Made by a program: the position numbers and the translations under genes. DNA of 36,522 nt from Candidatus Krumholzibacteriota bacterium (GTDB taxonomy: Bacteria > Krumholzibacteriota > Krumholzibacteriia > Krumholzibacteriales > Krumholzibacteriaceae): NCBI GenBank assembly GCA_016926065.1, contig JAFGPI010000243.1, positions 1-36,522 on the forward strand, read 5' to 3'. Shown here piece after piece: positions 34,068 through 36,522 of the stretch; the stretch's first letter is position 1, and each line of letters begins with the position of its first letter. The notes below the pieces were generated by a model. The model saw only the letters and a program-made list of their open reading frames with translations, did no database searches and was not told where the DNA came from.

Positions 34068-34459
34068 CGGGCGAGCTTTTCGATGGTAATCCCTCTCATC
34101 AGCTCGGTAGTGGCGCCCGATACCAGGCTCCAGAACGCTCTCGCCGCGCAGGTTTCCGCTTTTTCACAGCTCCCCGGTTCCTTGACGCACCGAGTGAAAC
34201 AGACTCCGCCCTCGAGGGCTTCGATCACTTCTACCGCCGTTATGTCGCGGGGATGGCGGGCCAGCTTGTACCCCCCTCCCTGTCCCCGGACGCTCTTGAT
34301 AAGACCGGCGCTTCTGAGCTTTCCCAGAATGCCGTCGAGGTATTTTTTGGATATCGATTCGCAGCCGGCAATGGCATCGCTGGAAACCGGTCCGTTCCCG
34401 CTGCGCGCGATATTCAACATCGCTCTGAGTCCGTACCGCGACCTAGTCGACAATTTCAT
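34022..34459 (-). CDS. Rrf2 family regulator with IscR-like cysteines
   Basis: A 145-residue Rrf2-type transcription factor. The N-terminal winged helix starts MKLSTRSRYGLRAMLNIA and has SISKKYLDGILGKLRSAGLIKS (recognition helix) and the wing GQGGGYKLARHP. A sensor region with Cys87, Cys91, Cys98 and Cys104 (CFTRC, GSCEKAETC) is placed almost as in Escherichia coli IscR (92, 98, 104), so a [2Fe-2S] or similar cluster is likely. It could be an IscR, NsrR or related sensor; sequence alone does not decide. The start at ATG 34459 with GAGGGGGTGG upstream is preferred over 34498. It lies between the broken FG-GAP gene and the arsenic genes on the same strand. A likely target is the palindrome at 30851-30875. 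Confidence 0.9.
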   Translation of the reverse strand: MKLSTRSRYGLRAMLNIARSGNGPVSSDAIAGCESISKKYLDGILGKLRSAGLIKSVRGQGGGYKLARHPRDITAVEVIEALEGGVCFTRCVKEPGSCEKAETCAARAFWSLVSGATTELMRGITIEKLARWNPGDALGVNDEDL

Positions 34460-34501
34460 TTTCCACCCCCTCGGCAAATCATCAGAACAGTCTACCAAAA
34501 C

Positions 34502-34530
34502 AGTATTCTATAAACCGTATAATTTCTCAA
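34502..34530 (-). promoter_or_regulatory. candidate promoter of the Rrf2 gene
   Basis: On the minus strand TTGAGA (34530-34525), a 17-base spacer and AATACT (34507-34502) lie about 45 bases before the ATG. The region is AT-rich. I see no copy of the GACT-N5-AGTC palindrome here, so autoregulation through that site is not supported. Confidence 0.45.
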
Positions 34531-34649
34531 CTCCAATATGGGGGAAGCCACTCCGTGCGGATTACCTTGCCCGTCTCCTAATTTTACGTTGCTTGAATCC
34601 TAGGCGGAGGGAGTCAGAAAACGTCTTCTCCCGGGAATCCGTTGTGTTT

Positions 34650-35852
34650 CTAAGCCACATTCCGGCTTTTTCCGAAGATTCCCGAGTATTTCCTGCAGAA
34701 CATGACCAGCATCAGCATAACCGGAACCTCGATGAGAACTCCGACGACGGTGGCCAGAGCCGCCCCCGATGAGAGACCGAACAGCATGGTTGCTGTGGCT
34801 ATGGCGACCTCGAAGTGGTTGGAGGCACCGATCATCGCCGACGGCGCTGCATCCTCATACTCGAGACCGAGAAGGCGTGATAGCCAGAATCCGAGTCCAA
34901 AGATTAGAATTGTCTGGAAAAACAGGGGGATGGCTATCCACAGTATGGTGAGGGGATTCGATACGATGAGAGCTCCCTTGAAGGAGAAGAGTAGAATCAG
35001 CGTGAGGAGCAGGGCTAATATGGTCACGGGAGTTAGGACATGGAGAAATTCCTTTTCGAACCAAGCGATACCCTTTAGGGCCACGATCCACTTTCGCGAA
35101 AAGTAGCCGGCTGCCAGGGGAAAGGCAACATAGACTCCGATGGAAAGCAGGAGTGCCTGCCAGGGAACGGGTAGCTTCCCCACTCCGAGGAGGAATCCCC
35201 CCAGGAGACCGTAGAGAAAGAGCATGGTCAGCGAGTTAATGGCCACCATAACCAATGTATGCCCGTCGTTCCCTTTGGCCAGATAACTCCAGACCAGTAC
35301 CATGGCGGTGCAGGGAGCTATCCCCAGAAGGATGCAACCAGCCAGGTAACTCCGCCATAATGGCACTTCCAGCATTTTAACACCTTCGTGCATTACGACC
35401 TTTCCGGCTCCATATGCCGTTCCGGCGTCGAGATTGAGGCCGAACGGCATCTTCACATAATCGACCGCATCAGATCCTATGAGTCCCCTGAACAAGATAC
35501 CAAGGAAAACGAAGGAGATCGCGTACATGGTGAAAGGTTTAACCGCCCAATTAATGAACAGTGTAAGTCCGACCGGACGCGCATTTCTACCGGCCTTCAG
35601 AACATCGGCGAAATCGATCTTTACCATGATCGGATACATCATTAAGAAGAGACAGATTGCTATCGGAATCGAAACCACTGGGGCGCCGCCGATATGCACT
35701 GTCATCCCGTCCAGACTGCGGGCCACGCCGGGAGCGATCCGGCCCAGGATTATCCCCGCGGCGACACAGAGTAGCACCCAGAGGGTCAGATACTTCTCGA
35801 AGAATGTCAGACCTTGCGGTTTTTTTATCAGACAGGCCTGCGCTTCGTTCAT
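34650..35852 (-). CDS. acr3: ACR3 family arsenite efflux carrier
   Basis: A 400-residue membrane protein with about 10 helices. It carries the ACR3 hallmark [16 protein letters not shown] (the essential Cys181), [11 protein letters not shown], and the late [18 protein letters not shown] and [11 protein letters not shown] segments with the conserved Glu. It exports arsenite from the cytoplasm, driven by the proton-motive force. A longer-than-usual loop (about 125-165) precedes the Cys helix. AAAGGAG 7 bases before the ATG supports the start. The base composition seems lower in GC than the operon at the left and the gene is unlike its neighbours in codon choice, which would fit acquisition by transfer; this was judged by eye. 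An ArsG-type permease gene lies 108 bases upstream and rrf2 190 bases downstream. Confidence 0.95.
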   Translation of the reverse strand: MNEAQACLIKKPQGLTFFEKYLTLWVLLCVAAGIILGRIAPGVARSLDGMTVHIGGAPVVSIPIAICLFLMMYPIMVKIDFADVLKAGRNARPVGLTLFINWAVKPFTMYAISFVFLGILFRGLIGSDAVDYVKMPFGLNLDAGTAYGAGKVVMHEGVKMLEVPLWRSYLAGCILLGIAPCTAMVLVWSYLAKGNDGHTLVMVAINSLTMLFLYGLLGGFLLGVGKLPVPWQALLLSIGVYVAFPLAAGYFSRKWIVALKGIAWFEKEFLHVLTPVTILALLLTLILLFSFKGALIVSNPLTILWIAIPLFFQTILIFGLGFWLSRLLGLEYEDAAPSAMIGASNHFEVAIATATMLFGLSSGAALATVVGVLIEVPVMLMLVMFCRKYSGIFGKSRNVA

Positions 35853-35960
35853 CCTCAGGCTCCTTTTACTCCAACCCTGCCTTCCATCAAGATAATTTCT
35901 TACCTCTGATATTCAGGATATGCGAATTTCCAGCCAGCGGGCGCTTCCCGTATCCAGTAT

Positions 35961-36522
35961 CTAACAGATCTTGAACACATACTTCAGCGAGAACCATACG
36001 CCGGTGCCTATAAAGAGAACTCCGGTCACCCTCCTGGCCCATATCTCCACCCGGGTGACGACGTCGAAGGCCTTACCCAGGGCTCCAGCTCCCGCGGCTA
36101 TGATCGCCGCGAAGACGATGACCGGCAGCGCCGTGCCTATGCCGTAGAGCGCGGGCAGAAGTATCCTGGAACCGGTCCCGGCGGCCAGGGGAAGGAGAGA
36201 GCCGAAAAAGAGCGCGGCTGAAGTGGGGCAAAAGGAAAGCGCGAAAAGCATGCCCAGCAATCCCGCGCCCCAAATGCCCGTGCTTCCCACCCTTTCGGCC
36301 GTTCTCTCGCTCATTCCTCCGACCGACATCTTGGCTCCGATGAGCCCCAGGAGGAACATGCCCGAAACGATCAGCACCGGACCCAGAAGCTTGAGCATAT
36401 GCCTCTGCAACCAGAACGACAGGGCCGGCGCCGAGGTAACGCTGTAGAGCAGAATAATCCCTATGGCGGTGTAGACCAGGGCCCGTCCCGCCGCGTAGAA
36501 GGCTCCGGCGGCAAGGGCGAGA
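35961..36522 (-). CDS. ArsG-type (CcdA-like) arsenical efflux permease, partial at the right edge
   Basis: The frame stays open to the right edge (about 187 codons seen), so the TTG at 36410 is not the start and the N-terminus is outside the window. The visible part has hydrophobic helices of the CcdA/DsbD type, with WLQRHMLKLLGPVLIVSGMFLLGLI and the FCPTSAALFFGSLLPLA segment (a single Cys-x-x-Ser where thiol CcdA has paired Cys), then LLPALYGIGTALPVIVFA. This pattern is known in the ArsG-like permeases of arsenic clusters, proposed to export aromatic arsenicals; CcdA-like electron transfer is the alternative. It stands just before acr3 on the same strand, which supports an arsenic role. Confidence 0.8.
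   Translation of the reverse strand, partial: LALAAGAFYAAGRALVYTAIGIILLYSVTSAPALSFWLQRHMLKLLGPVLIVSGMFLLGLIGAKMSVGGMSERTAERVGSTGIWGAGLLGMLFALSFCPTSAALFFGSLLPLAAGTGSRILLPALYGIGTALPVIVFAAIIAAGAGALGKAFDVVTRVEIWARRVTGVLFIGTGVWFSLKYVFKIC

Noticed and set aside
35909-35919. CTGATATTCAG palindrome before acr3 as an ArsR-type operator
   Set aside because: The arms are only 4 bp around TAT and the site does not match a known arsenic operator well enough.
1-36522. CRISPR arrays, tRNA or rRNA genes, insertion sequences
   Set aside because: No regularly spaced direct repeats with spacers, no recognisable tRNA arms or rRNA segments and no transposase-like frames were seen on reading.

Overview
The window looks like a chromosomal segment of a diderm (Gram-negative-type) bacterium of moderately high GC. 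Evidence for an outer membrane is an EnvC-type amidase activator beside FtsEX, SurA-like periplasmic peptidyl-prolyl isomerases, several lipoproteins and a small outer-membrane beta-barrel protein. A damaged FG-GAP protein still ends in a peptide resembling a type IX (por) secretion tail, which hints at the Bacteroidota/FCB side of the tree or a related candidate phylum. The gene order holB-ricT-metG-tatD, familiar from Bacillota, is also present. I cannot place the organism more precisely from sequence alone.

Left part (1-22053): an almost unbroken run of minus-strand genes. Read in the direction of transcription: an S9 peptidase lipoprotein; MoxR ATPase, DUF58 protein and BatA-like VWA membrane protein; Mfd; three consecutive PpiC/SurA-type isomerases (two lipoproteins, one exported); an S4-domain Hsp15/RqcP-like protein; PdxA; FtsE, FtsX and a degenerate-LytM EnvC; DNA polymerase III delta'; RicT/PSP1; MetG; and TatD, cut by the left edge. 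Many junctions are a few bases apart or overlap (GTGA overlaps at pdxA/ftsE and ftsE/ftsX). Strong ribosome binding sites move several starts inward from the longest ORF, including a TTG start for the third isomerase.

Middle part (22283-30684): plus-strand, more loosely spaced genes, several with readable -35/-10 promoters. They encode a radical SAM/SPASM protein (divergent from the S9 peptidase), a CDP-alcohol phosphatidyltransferase, an outer-membrane barrel protein with a hairpin leader, a membrane-anchored SGNH hydrolase, an exported C69 dipeptidase, a DASS/SLC13 anion transporter and a small TTG-started zinc-ribbon protein. A degenerate 21-bp tandem repeat lies between the dipeptidase and the transporter.

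Right part (30685-36522): a thioredoxin-domain DUF255 (YyaL-type) gene whose promoter carries a perfect 25-bp palindrome over the -10, closely resembling IscR/Rrf2 operators; an FG-GAP pseudogene with two frame breaks; an Rrf2 regulator with IscR-like cysteines and degenerate tandem copies of its 3' end; and an arsenic-export pair (ACR3 arsenite carrier and a CcdA-like ArsG-type permease cut by the right edge). The Rrf2 protein, the palindrome and the arsenic genes are the most interesting candidate regulatory system here. I found no rRNA, tRNA, CRISPR array, insertion sequence or phage gene.
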